From Scytonematopsis contorta HA4267-MV1 (GTDB lineage Bacteria > Cyanobacteriota > Cyanobacteriia > Cyanobacteriales > Nostocaceae): a stretch of 64,000 nucleotides of DNA. The stretch is taken from contig JAHHIC010000013.1 of assembly GCA_019359035.1 (NCBI GenBank), forward strand, positions 186,001 through 250,000, written 5' to 3'. Below, piece by piece: positions 50,987 through 60,141 of the stretch. Position 1 is the stretch's first letter. Each line of letters starts with the position of its first letter. The notes below the pieces were generated by a model, which saw only the letters and a list, made by a program, of their open reading frames with translations, did no database searches and was not told where the DNA came from. The position numbers and the translations under genes were made by a program.

Positions 50987-52102
50987 ATGAGCAAGCAGCA
51001 ATTCCAAGTAGGGGGAAGTCTGGAAGCTGATGCATCCTGTTATGTGGTGCGTTCTTCAGATGAGAAAATTTATAAAGCTTTAAAAGCTGGAGAATTTTGT
51101 TATGTACTAAACTCCCGTCAAATGGGTAAGTCCTCAATTTTAGTACGTACTAAAAAGCGTTTGCAAGAAGAAGGTTTTAAATGCGTTTTTTTAGATATGA
51201 CGCGCATTGGTAGTAATGATATTACACCTCAACAATGGTATTACGGAATTATTACAGAGTTGTGGATAGGGCTGAATCTATTTGGGAAAGTAAATTTAAA
51301 GTCATGGTTTAAGGAGCAGGAAAAAATATCTTTTGTGCAGCAATTGAGTAATTTTATCGAATATATTATTTATACTGTATTTCCTCAAGATAAAATCGTT
51401 ATATTTATTGACGAAATTGATAGTATTCTCAGCTTAAATTTTGAGGTAGCAGATTTTTTCGCTTATATTCGTTTTTGTTATAATAATAGAACTGTTAATT
51501 TAGAATATCATCGCCTTAATTTTGCCATTTTTGGGGTTTCTACTCCTAGCGATTTAATTGCTGATAAGAATCGTACACCATTTAATATTGGTACAGCTAT
51601 AGAATTAAATGGGTTTCAGCTGCATGAAGTTCAATCTTTAGTCGAAGGATTAAAACCCTATGTAGCGAACCCCCAAGAAGTTATTGCTGAAATCTTACAT
51701 TGGACTGGTGGACAGCCATTGTTGACTCAAAAGCTTTGTCAGGTTGTAAAAGAGGTTACTTCTCAATCTTCTTTTTTTATAAAAGGGGAGTTAGAAAAGA
51801 GAACAAAAATTGCGGAGCTAGTGAGAGACTGTATTATCCATAATTGGGAATTGCAGGATGAGCCAGAACATTTGCGAACGGTAAGAGACAGAATTGAGCG
51901 TAGTGATTTATATGTTGGCAAAATGCTGAGTATTTATCAAAAAATATTACAAGGTAAGCATATTAAAATAGATGATAGTTATGAGCAGATGCAGTTAATT
52001 TTATCTGGATTAGTAGTAAAAAATGAAGGCGCACTTCAAGTCAATAACTGTATTTATCAAAACGTTTTTAATTTAGAATGGGTATCAAAAAAAACTAATT
52101 AG
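50987..52102 (+). CDS. AAA-like (AAA_35) domain protein, stand-alone
   Basis: 371 residues. The N-terminus FQVGGSLEADASCYVVRSSD followed by LKAGEFCYVLNSRQMGKSS carries the noncanonical P-loop (S43-RQMGKSS) of AAA_35 proteins; Walker B is IVIFIDEIDSIL. Further family marks: FNIGTAIELNGFQLHEVQSL and WTGGQPLLTQKLC. Relatives are usually fused to WD40, CHASE2 or GGDEF domains; here only about 80 residues follow the ATPase, containing DRIERSDLYVGKMLSIYQKI, the start of the normal linker. It may be complete as a regulator or shortened at its C-terminus. Confidence 0.85.
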   Translation: MSKQQFQVGGSLEADASCYVVRSSDEKIYKALKAGEFCYVLNSRQMGKSSILVRTKKRLQEEGFKCVFLDMTRIGSNDITPQQWYYGIITELWIGLNLFGKVNLKSWFKEQEKISFVQQLSNFIEYIIYTVFPQDKIVIFIDEIDSILSLNFEVADFFAYIRFCYNNRTVNLEYHRLNFAIFGVSTPSDLIADKNRTPFNIGTAIELNGFQLHEVQSLVEGLKPYVANPQEVIAEILHWTGGQPLLTQKLCQVVKEVTSQSSFFIKGELEKRTKIAELVRDCIIHNWELQDEPEHLRTVRDRIERSDLYVGKMLSIYQKILQGKHIKIDDSYEQMQLILSGLVVKNEGALQVNNCIYQNVFNLEWVSKKTN

Positions 52103-52524
52103 TCTTCATCCTTATTACCAAACTTTAAATGCCTGGTAAAAATATCGACGCTTGAAACTTTGACTGGACTTCTAGATTGTTTTAGATGTTCTATCTATGA
52201 CCAAAAAATTATTGTGCGGAATGTTAAGCGCATTACAAATTTCAACTTGTTAGAATACGCTTGCAATTGGTTAAATGATAGCCTCAGAACAAATTCGGAG
52301 GTAAATAAGGAAGATAAGTCTCTCTGTGATAGTATATAACAACCCGTTAAGCAATTCGCAATATGCCTTTATGGGCACGCTATAGGTTCGCAATAAGCCT
52401 AGACAACAAGCTGTGCGAACGCAATTGCAAGGTTTTAAACCTATTTGTTCGGATGATGTGTGTTCCCTGTAGGTAAATAGTTGCAAATAGATATTGTATG
52501 ACTTAATTTGTCATTGCGTTCACA
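52103..52524. other. 422-bp spacer between two AAA-like genes
   Basis: AT-rich; contains short ttcgcaata direct repeats around 52361-52397 (one preceded by aa, one by gg). It may include decayed coding sequence of the C-terminal part of the upstream gene, but no convincing frame was found. Confidence 0.5.
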
Positions 52525-54177
52525 ATGAATTTAACATCCTTAGAGTCTCCTTATGAAGTAGTAGCACCTGGCTCTCGATATTATATCGAACGGATTCCTG
52601 TGGAAGCGTTAATTCGCGAAGAAATTACTAAAGGAGGTAGTATAACAAGGATTAAAGCTTCTCAAAAAATGGGTAAAACTTCCTTGGTACTGCGTTTACT
52701 CGCTGATGCTAGAAATATTGGCTATCGGACGATATATATAGATTTACAGCAAGCGGACGAAAATAGTTTTGCTTCTCTTGAGAAATTTTTACTTTGGTTT
52801 TGTGCAAATGTAACTCAACAGTTACAATTACCATTAATGCTAGATGAGTATTGGAATGAATATACTGGCAACAAGGTTAGCTGCACTGTTTATTTTAAAG
52901 AATATTTATTGCAACAAATAAATAGCCCTATTGTTTTAACTTTAAATGAATTAAATCGTCTTTTTGATTACCCTGATATTGCTCAAGATTTTTTGTCTCT
53001 GCTGCGCTCTTGGTACGAAGAAGCTAAGCAGAATGATGTTTTCAAAAAAATGCGATTTTTATTGGTTCATTCTACAGAAGTTTATGCCCGCTTAAATATT
53101 AATCAATCTCCATTTAATGTAGGATTGGCTATTAAATTACCTGAATTCACTACAGAGCAAATTCAAGCTTTGGCATTGGAACATGGATTAAATTGGTACG
53201 ACAAGTTGGGTAAACGTTATGCATTTGAAATCAAGTCTATGCTGGGAGGACATCCATATCTAGTCAGGCTTGCTCTTTACTATTTAGCTAATCGTAAAAT
53301 TATTAATTTTGAAGATTTTTTGTCAAAAGCTCCTACAAATACCGGAATTTATAGCGGTCATTTGCGGAGTTTGTTAGTCATATTGCAAGGAAGACCTGAG
53401 CTTGCTACTGCACTCCAAAATTTAATTAATGCAGGTGGTCAATTAGATATAGACCATATAGTAGAAAACCAATTGGAAAGTTTGGGAATTGTAAAGTTAG
53501 ATGGTTATCAGTGTAGTTTTTCTTGTGAACTTTATAGAAAGTATTTTTCTAATCAAAATTTGCAGGAATCTAGTACATGGCAGTATGCAAAGAAGTTACA
53601 AAAGGAAAACCTGCTATTAAAGTATTTATCTTATGTTGATGACCTCACCCAACTACAGAATAAGCGCTACTTTGACTTATTATTGGACGAATTATGGTTA
53701 ATGGTTGCAGAAGATGATGACCCTATCTCAATAATTTTATTAGATATTGATTATTTAAAAATTTATAATAGAACTTACGGTTCGGAAGCAGGAGATAACT
53801 GTTTGCGAGAAGTCGCTTGTGTTATCCGTGAGGTAATTAATGATTTTTATGTGAGTGGTACATATCTAATAACGGCAGCTCGTTATGAAGGTGGTAATTT
53901 TGCTTTACTGCTACCTGGTCGTACATATGCGACTGCATTTCAACTGGCTGAAACAATACGTCAGAAAGTCAAAGGATTAGGTCTTTATCACAACAACAAG
54001 CTGGTAGGATTTCCAGCTTCCGTTATAACTGCTAGCTTAGCTATTGCTTCTGCTATTCCTAATAATGAGGTATCCCCTGAGATGCTTATGCAGGAGGCTC
54101 AAAAATTGCTTGAAAGTTCCAAGAAAAGTGGACGCGATTGTACTTTGGTTAGTACTATTAATTATAATATTTCTTAG
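52525..54177 (+). CDS. AAA-like domain fused to a degenerate GGDEF domain
   Basis: 550 residues. Residues 1-350: AAA_35-type ATPase with SQKMGKTSLVLRLL (P-loop intact) but Walker B reads IVLTLNELNRLF, with Asn141 where relatives have Asp. Residues about 365-545: GGDEF fold (DDLTQLQNKRYFD, ISIILLDIDYLKIYNRTYGS, EAGDNCLREVA) whose signature is EGGNF (455-459) instead of GGDEF. The loop RYEGGNFALLLPG suggests loss of diguanylate cyclase activity; it may bind GTP or c-di-GMP instead. In the same direction as the preceding AAA-like gene. Confidence 0.88.
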   Translation: MNLTSLESPYEVVAPGSRYYIERIPVEALIREEITKGGSITRIKASQKMGKTSLVLRLLADARNIGYRTIYIDLQQADENSFASLEKFLLWFCANVTQQLQLPLMLDEYWNEYTGNKVSCTVYFKEYLLQQINSPIVLTLNELNRLFDYPDIAQDFLSLLRSWYEEAKQNDVFKKMRFLLVHSTEVYARLNINQSPFNVGLAIKLPEFTTEQIQALALEHGLNWYDKLGKRYAFEIKSMLGGHPYLVRLALYYLANRKIINFEDFLSKAPTNTGIYSGHLRSLLVILQGRPELATALQNLINAGGQLDIDHIVENQLESLGIVKLDGYQCSFSCELYRKYFSNQNLQESSTWQYAKKLQKENLLLKYLSYVDDLTQLQNKRYFDLLLDELWLMVAEDDDPISIILLDIDYLKIYNRTYGSEAGDNCLREVACVIREVINDFYVSGTYLITAARYEGGNFALLLPGRTYATAFQLAETIRQKVKGLGLYHNNKLVGFPASVITASLAIASAIPNNEVSPEMLMQEAQKLLESSKKSGRDCTLVSTINYNIS

Positions 54178-54209
54178 TTAAATTAAAGTATAATTTTGAA
54201 GAATATCTT

Positions 54210-55238
54210 TCAAGTGTTCGATAGTTTTGATAGTTTTGTCCATAGTTCCTGAAAAATAGGTTTACAGGGTTCGTATGGTCGAAATGTATGGGTATCTGGT
54301 GAAGATAAAAAATCTTCTTTAGAAAACCAATGAGTTACACCAAATCCAGCAGCAAGATTATTTTTATTAAGTTCAGTAGCTAGTTTTAATCCGGCTGATG
54401 TACCTATTCGTGTTTCAAATACGCTGGAGAAAACAGCATCAATTTTCTGATTTTTACAAAACTCCCGTAATAGTTTTGGGGAGCCTGCTATGGCTGGTTT
54501 AATAACAAAAATACCTTGCCATCCCTTTTTATAACATGCTTTTAACTGGTCAATATTGGCTATTGATTCATCTAATGCTAACCGAGTGGAATATGATTTA
54601 CTCAATTTGAGCATTGACTCTAACTCAGTTACAGGTAGGGGTTGTTCGAGAAATTCTATAGCGTATCGGTCACAAGCTTTTAGCCATTCAACAGCTTCTG
54701 GTAATGTTAACCCAGCATTTGCATCTAAACGTAACTTTGCTTCTTGAGGTAAAGAGTAGGCTAGGGAATGAAAAACTTTGAGTTCTTCTACGATGTTGGT
54801 GATACCAATTTTCCATTTAAAGGTACGATAACCTTGATTCCAAAGTCTTTTCCATGTATCTAATGCTGTTTTACCTGATGGTAGTAAGCCACTAAAAGAA
54901 ATTATTTTTTCTAAGTTAAATTTATTATATTTTTCTATAAATTTTACCTCTGACAAGGCTGATTCAAAACCAAATTGACAAGCTGGTAGTTGTTTGGGAA
55001 TGGCAAATACATCATCTGAAGTAATTTCTGATGGTAATTGATTGCAAAATTCTAGTGCTTGCTGCAAACTTTCTGAACCAAACCATTCTAAGGGAGCAAT
55101 TTCACCAAAACCGACACTACCTGTTTCATCTTTAAGTCTGAGTATGATTCCTTCTCTGGTTTTCCATAAGCCGTGACTGGTTACCAATGGTTGCTTAAAT
55201 TTACGGCTGTAGGGGTGGAACTCAAAGCTGTATTTCAT
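54210..55238 (-). CDS. menC: o-Succinylbenzoate synthase
   Basis: 342 residues. Dehydrates SHCHC to o-succinylbenzoate in the phylloquinone (photosystem I quinone) pathway. Enolase-superfamily residues are visible: K141-W-K143 (FKWKIG), D172 and N174 (LDANAG), E198 (FLEQPL), D223 (ALDES) and K247 (VIKP). The N-terminal FGEIAPLEWFGSES is typical of MenC. No other men gene lies in the window. Converges with the AAA-GGDEF gene 32 bp away. Confidence 0.92.
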   Translation of the reverse strand: MKYSFEFHPYSRKFKQPLVTSHGLWKTREGIILRLKDETGSVGFGEIAPLEWFGSESLQQALEFCNQLPSEITSDDVFAIPKQLPACQFGFESALSEVKFIEKYNKFNLEKIISFSGLLPSGKTALDTWKRLWNQGYRTFKWKIGITNIVEELKVFHSLAYSLPQEAKLRLDANAGLTLPEAVEWLKACDRYAIEFLEQPLPVTELESMLKLSKSYSTRLALDESIANIDQLKACYKKGWQGIFVIKPAIAGSPKLLREFCKNQKIDAVFSSVFETRIGTSAGLKLATELNKNNLAAGFGVTHWFSKEDFLSSPDTHTFRPYEPCKPIFQELWTKLSKLSNT

Positions 55239-55336
55239 AAAAAGCTTGATTCGGTAGTGGAAACTTTTAAGCTATGTTAATTGTATAGTGGTCTAGAGGG
55301 CGTTTATAAAATAATTATTAAACCCTATATAAAGAT

Positions 55337-55387
55337 AGCCAGGGAATAAATTAAGAGTCTTAAAGCTGAAGTCCTCTTAAGAGGACT
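55337..55387. repeat. Dispersed double-hairpin element, copy 2
   Basis: agccagggaataaa, linker with ttaaagctgaa, then agtcctctt-aagaggact. It lies 12 bp past the shc stop and may serve as its terminator. Confidence 0.85.
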
Positions 55388-55398
55388 GAAATAATATA

Positions 55399-57405
55399 TT
55401 AAAAATTGGCAACCTCCGAAATAACTTGTTTGCTTTTCACCTGCAAAGGAATTTTTAACTGTTGACCGTGCTTTAAATCCCGATATCTCCCCAACGCAGT
55501 CAAAGGAAAATGCTGCTGATAAAGGTGATATTTCAGATAAAAATGCCCAGGAAATCCAGTCCCAGTAAAATAAGGTTCATCCCAAGTTCCATCGTCTTTT
55601 TGAATACTTGTTAAGTAGTCAATTCCCCGGTCAATAGCATCCCAAGCAAATTCTCCAGTCGCTTCCCCAGCCGCAATTAACCCAATTAACGCCCAAGCTG
55701 TCTGCGAAGCTGTACTATCTCCTTTACCTTTGAGGGCAGGATTTTTGTAAGTATCGCAAGTCTCACCCCAACCACCATCAGAATTTTGACATTGCGTTAA
55801 CCAATTTGCACCGCGTTCGATAGCTTGACGATGAGTTTGGGGTGCAATCAGAGATAGCGCGGATAAAACACCACTAGTTCCGTAAATGTAATTCACACCC
55901 CAACGTCCAAACCAACAACCTTCCGGTTCTTGTTCTTTCATTAAATAAGTTAAAGCACGTTGAATTTGCTCTTGGTTCAGCAAAGTCATATATTGATAAG
56001 TCTCTAACGATGAACTGCGTAACTCTCCCATCATTTCCAACACCCGCGCTGTTACATCTGCTGTGTTGGGGTCAATCATCGCTTTCAAATCGCCGTAGGG
56101 AATAGCATTTAGCCAGTCTTGGTCGTTGTCTAAGTCAAACGCAGCCCATCCTCCAGGCTTACATTGCATTGTACTAATCCAACTCACCGCACGGGCAATC
56201 GCTTTTTGTTTTACTTCCTCATCTGGCATTTGTACACCAGCGAGGGCCATCACTACAACTGCGCTATCATCAACATCAGGATAAAAACGGTTGTCGAATT
56301 CAAACGCCCAAGCACCAGGTTGGCCTTTTCGATTTTTAACTGACCAATCGCCATAATCCAAAATTTGCTTACCAATCAGCCACTTGGCACCACGAACTAA
56401 GGCTGGATGGTCGGGAGCCAAACCGCTATCAATTAGGGAACGCATCACCAAACCAGTGTCCCACACAGGGGAGACACAAGCTTGTACGCTGTAGGTATCT
56501 TCCGTTTCTATCGCAAAATTGTCAATGGCTTGCAATCCCCGTTGAACAATTGGGTCAGCAACATCGTAATTTAGGGCTTTTAATGCCAACATAGAATTGA
56601 GCATCGCAGGAATAATTCCACCCCAATCACCTGTTGCTTCTTGTCGTTCCAAAACCCATTTTTCAGCAGCTTTGATTCCTTCTTCTCGTAAAGGCATCAA
56701 TTTCCAATCTTCGGCAAATTTAAACAGATTATCTAGTCCTAAAAATATATCACTCCAATCTGAATTACTAGGGAGTTCAAATTTTGCGTCTTCTATTCCT
56801 TCAACATACAATTCATCAAGTCTAATTTGTGGTGATGTGTTATAAATTGGCTTGCGGTCGCATACAATGAGTAAAGGAACAGTGCTACTTCTTGCCCAGC
56901 TAGATAACTCGTAAATGCTAAAGGAATGACCACCAAATATAGGGAATGATGGTAAAAGCATGACAAAAGGTGGTAAGGAAGGAATTCCACGCCAGTTGTA
57001 ACATCCTAATAGTGCTAAATGTAACTTAGTAAAAATACGTGTTTTTGTTACCCCACCCTTAGCGAGAATAAATTCTTTAGCTTTGAGCATTGCGGGGTCA
57101 TTTTCTGCAACACCCAATAATTTGAGTGCCATGTATGCTTCCACAGTGGTATTCAAATCCCCACCATCAGCGTAGTACAATTCCCAAGCACCATTTTGAC
57201 GTTGTTGTTGACGCAAATATTTTTCAGCTTTGTGTAGAGGACGCGCTGTATCAGTTCCCCAAATCTTGTGTAACAAAATAACTTCTGATGTGATTGTTAC
57301 ATTTGATTCTAATTCTGCCCACCAATAACCATCTTCATATTGAGTAGACAAAAGATAATCTTGGCTTTTGTTAATAGCCTCATCAAGTCGTGTTTGGATT
57401 TCCAT
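55399..57405 (-). CDS. shc: Squalene-hopene cyclase
   Basis: 668 residues from the ATG at 57405, which has GAGGAG nine bases upstream; the frame is open 7 codons further. Cyclises squalene to hopene/hopanol, the hopanoid precursor, on the membrane. Catalytic DVDD (about 377-380 in this numbering) lies in FYPDVDDSAVVVMAL. Multiple QW repeats are seen, for example QEATGDWGG, QPGAWAFEF, CQNSDGGWGE and QKDDGTWDEPYFTGTGFPG. The length is typical. No other hopanoid genes adjoin. Confidence 0.96.
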   Translation of the reverse strand: MEIQTRLDEAINKSQDYLLSTQYEDGYWWAELESNVTITSEVILLHKIWGTDTARPLHKAEKYLRQQQRQNGAWELYYADGGDLNTTVEAYMALKLLGVAENDPAMLKAKEFILAKGGVTKTRIFTKLHLALLGCYNWRGIPSLPPFVMLLPSFPIFGGHSFSIYELSSWARSSTVPLLIVCDRKPIYNTSPQIRLDELYVEGIEDAKFELPSNSDWSDIFLGLDNLFKFAEDWKLMPLREEGIKAAEKWVLERQEATGDWGGIIPAMLNSMLALKALNYDVADPIVQRGLQAIDNFAIETEDTYSVQACVSPVWDTGLVMRSLIDSGLAPDHPALVRGAKWLIGKQILDYGDWSVKNRKGQPGAWAFEFDNRFYPDVDDSAVVVMALAGVQMPDEEVKQKAIARAVSWISTMQCKPGGWAAFDLDNDQDWLNAIPYGDLKAMIDPNTADVTARVLEMMGELRSSSLETYQYMTLLNQEQIQRALTYLMKEQEPEGCWFGRWGVNYIYGTSGVLSALSLIAPQTHRQAIERGANWLTQCQNSDGGWGETCDTYKNPALKGKGDSTASQTAWALIGLIAAGEATGEFAWDAIDRGIDYLTSIQKDDGTWDEPYFTGTGFPGHFYLKYHLYQQHFPLTALGRYRDLKHGQQLKIPLQVKSKQVISEVANF

Positions 57406-57573
57406 TGATTCCCACTCCTCATACACAAGTTAAAAGTTAAAATTCAGAAGTCAAAAGAATCAGAGATACTCTTTGTGGAGACTTTTTTAATGTGTTTTAA
57501 CTTATTACTTGGAATACAATACAATATTTTTCCTAAAAATAGGTTAAATTTTTGATGTTGCGGATAAGTAAAG

Positions 57574-57612
57574 AGACCTAACCCCCTACCCCCTTTCCTA
57601 CAAGGTAAGGGG
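57574..57612. repeat. Variant of the GC-rich dispersed repeat
   Basis: ctaaccccctacccccttt then cctacaaggtaagggggaa; hairpin between the ARMT1-like stop and the shc promoter side. Confidence 0.65.
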
Positions 57613-57626
57613 GAATAAAAAATTAT

Positions 57627-58853
57627 TTAAATTAGATGAATTACACCCCATTGTCCATTCGTCAACCACGAAGAATCGACTTTTGCGACTTGCTCAATGA
57701 CTTCTTGTTTTAAACCCGCTGCTACTTCGGATTTTAGTGTACGAATTGGAACTACAGGTACTGCCAAATAGGAAATAATGTCATCAATGTTGCTTGTATA
57801 ATCCCAGTGCAGGTCTCCTAATAATCGACGATAATTAGCATCACCTTTGACTATCAAGCAACTAGCAGCAGACACATCATTTTTTAACTCCTCTGGTATT
57901 TGCCAAAATGCGTTTGGTGATGTCCAAAAATAATGCTCGTTCAAAATTAATTTTCCGTTATTTAAATAGTCTTGTAATCGATTAGCAAAATATTTTGCAT
58001 CAGAATTATGAGTACCAGCTAAAAATTCTATTGTTTGATGCACATCTTTAATCATCGCATCAGATACAAATGTGGGATGGGGTTTTACGTGAAGCTTAAC
58101 TTGACTGGCTAAGTCACTGGCTAATAAAAAATCTACTAAACATAAATCACAAATAAGTTCAAATCCCGCATTATCTAAAACAAAATCAATCCGTGTTCCT
58201 TTTGAATAGGTTAATAGTTTTACTATCTTAGAAGAATCATCTACTAAAATATGTGCTTGCTGACTTTCGATATCAAAACGACTGCGGTCTGTTTCAAATG
58301 CTGACCACAAACTTAAGTCAACACGGTTACCCCATAAGGCAAAATATAATAATGCTGTTAATATTTCTGGATAAGATAAATTATCTACTTGCGAAGTATC
58401 TAACCATTTATTAAGTTGAGTACATAGAGTAATTGTGGAGCCTAAAGTACTTTCTAAACCCTGACGTTTTTGTAATGCGAATGGGTCTATACCTTGCCAT
58501 TGACCAGAAGAAAAGTACTTAGTTGTCGCTAAAATGAAGCGATAAAAATAAGTTTCGACAACAAACCAAGGTGCGTCTATCCAACGCTGTCCTTTATAAG
58601 GTTTAAGGCTTTCTTGCCAGTTAGCTACATCTTTACCTGTATCATCAACTAATGGTGGTATATTTCCTGATGATAATTCTGAAGCTAGTTTGTCTAACGC
58701 TTCATTAATCTCATCTGAAAATTTATTTTCTGCAATAACTCGTCTTGCAATGTCAGGCATTCGTTGCGTTACTGTATATTCGGTAAAACTACCAACTTCT
58801 GAGCCTACAAGTGGTGCAGGGAGTGGTAATTTCGGTGTGGTGATTTTTGTCAC
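57627..58853 (-). CDS. DUF89/ARMT1-like damage-control phosphatase
   Basis: 408 residues. DUF89 marks: DNAGFELICDLCLVDFLLAS (the metal-binding Asp-Asn pair), KLHVKPHPTFVSDAM, LIVKGDANYRRLLGDLHWDY (second metal/phosphate motif) and EVGSFTEYTVTQRMPDIARR at the N-terminus. The layout with a long helical N-terminal domain is that of subfamily III (ARMT1-like), metal-dependent phosphatases acting on fructose-1-phosphate and related reactive sugar phosphates. No partner genes nearby. Confidence 0.87.
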   Translation of the reverse strand: MTKITTPKLPLPAPLVGSEVGSFTEYTVTQRMPDIARRVIAENKFSDEINEALDKLASELSSGNIPPLVDDTGKDVANWQESLKPYKGQRWIDAPWFVVETYFYRFILATTKYFSSGQWQGIDPFALQKRQGLESTLGSTITLCTQLNKWLDTSQVDNLSYPEILTALLYFALWGNRVDLSLWSAFETDRSRFDIESQQAHILVDDSSKIVKLLTYSKGTRIDFVLDNAGFELICDLCLVDFLLASDLASQVKLHVKPHPTFVSDAMIKDVHQTIEFLAGTHNSDAKYFANRLQDYLNNGKLILNEHYFWTSPNAFWQIPEELKNDVSAASCLIVKGDANYRRLLGDLHWDYTSNIDDIISYLAVPVVPIRTLKSEVAAGLKQEVIEQVAKVDSSWLTNGQWGVIHLI

Positions 58854-58916
58854 AGTAAATTACTTTTTATGCTGGAATTTTTACTATTTTATCCTATAGT
58901 TCATAAGGATTAAACT

Positions 58917-58943
58917 AACCGCCAAGGAGCCAAGGAAGCCAAG
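58917..58943. repeat. Dispersed repeat (gccaag family), copy 4
   Basis: aaccgccaaggagccaagga and onwards; upstream of the ARMT1-like gene and downstream of the thioredoxin gene. Confidence 0.9.
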
Positions 58944-59009
58944 GAAGGCAAGAAAGATTTATATTTACTGTTAATACAAGACTTTGGAAGCCCAAAGCCT
59001 GCTATTTAA

Positions 59010-59333
59010 CTATAGATATTGTTCCAGGGTACTGCAAAACTCTTCATAGGTTTTGACACCTATCAATGTTTCCATTAATTCACCTTGCTTAAACACCATA
59101 ACAGCCGGGATGCTCTTGATGGCAAATCGCTTAGCAACGGATTTATTTGGGTCTATGTCTAGCTTGAAGACTTTAGCGCGGTCGTTATATTGTTCCGCTA
59201 GTTTATCCATCAAAGGACTAACGAGTTTACACGGACCACACCAGCTAGCTGTACAGTCCACCACCAATAGAGATTCGGCTTTTAGGAGCGCGTCAAATTC
59301 CGTTTCATCTTGAATGTAAGCGGCTGTAGTCAT
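59010..59333 (-). CDS. Thioredoxin
   Basis: 107 residues from the ATG at 59333 (MTTAAYIQDETEF), with GGAG eight bases upstream; the frame extends 7 more codons. Active site TASWCGPCK with VDC before it, cis-Pro IKSIPAVMVF. Reduces disulfides in target proteins. The upstream gene on the same strand is msrA, whose product is recycled by thioredoxin; the 218-bp gap leaves co-transcription uncertain. Confidence 0.92.
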   Translation of the reverse strand: MTTAAYIQDETEFDALLKAESLLVVDCTASWCGPCKLVSPLMDKLAEQYNDRAKVFKLDIDPNKSVAKRFAIKSIPAVMVFKQGELMETLIGVKTYEEFCSTLEQYL

Positions 59334-59551
59334 TGCCAATTCTCCATAAGTCATAATAAATAGTTTATAACGTTCCTGGTCAGCAAAAATATATTTAACT
59401 AACTCGCAAATATATTAATTAAATACAGCAATCCTAAATAGTTTGTGAACATCCGGAATTTCCAAAACTCTTTGCGGCTTTGCGGCTTTGCGTGGGACTA
59501 ATAAATATCTATGCTCGCAATCGCTCATAGTATTGCTGTAACCCCAAACTA

Positions 59552-60010
59552 TTAATTCCTCTTTTTCTTTTCGTAATATTGCTGATGGTAATCTGGTCCC
59601 AACCAGTAATCTGAAGCTGGTTTTATTTCTGTGACAATATCTTGGTCGTATTTACCGGATTGTTGTTCTTTTAATTTTGAGTTGCGAGCGGCTGTTTCCT
59701 GTTGGGGAGTATGGTAAAAGATTACAGACCGATATTGTTCTCCTCTATCTCCCCCTTGACGATTTAAACTTGTTGGGTCGTGGATGCTCCAAAATATATT
59801 GAGTAATTCTTCGTAACTCACTATGTTGGGGTCATATTCGACTTGTACCACTTCCGCATGTCCGGTGATTCGAGAACATACGTCTAAATATAAGGGGTTG
59901 GGAAAATTTCCCCCCATAAATCCGACTGAGGTGAAAACAACTCCTTTGACTTTGCGGAATGCTGCTTCTATTCCCCAATAACAACCAGCACCAAATGTTG
60001 CTTTTTGCAT
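59552..60010 (-). CDS. msrA: Peptide methionine sulfoxide reductase MsrA
   Basis: 152 residues from the ATG at 60010 (MQKATFGAGCYWGIEAAF); the upstream 12 codons do not fit the family. Catalytic Cys in GAGCYWG; FMGG, SRITGHAEVVQVEYDP and the FWSIHDPTSLNRQGGDRGEQ block with YRSVIF confirm MsrA. It has no C-terminal resolving cysteine cluster, so regeneration may rely directly on thioredoxin. Repairs oxidised methionine (S-sulfoxide). Confidence 0.94.
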   Translation of the reverse strand: MQKATFGAGCYWGIEAAFRKVKGVVFTSVGFMGGNFPNPLYLDVCSRITGHAEVVQVEYDPNIVSYEELLNIFWSIHDPTSLNRQGGDRGEQYRSVIFYHTPQQETAARNSKLKEQQSGKYDQDIVTEIKPASDYWLGPDYHQQYYEKKKRN

Positions 60011-60141
60011 AGAATAATTTTTATAGATATTTTGAAAAAATCCCAACTGATTTAAACATCTACCGCGAGATACATTTTTAATATAGTAGAAAATTGAAGA
60101 ATATGTATAGCAGTTAAAAAATCTCCGGAGTCTCTACCAGC

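Noticed and set aside
52271-52486. Minus-strand 71-residue frame in the AAA-like spacer
   Set aside because: No similarity to a known family, no ribosome-binding site, odd Cys/Leu-rich composition; probably chance.
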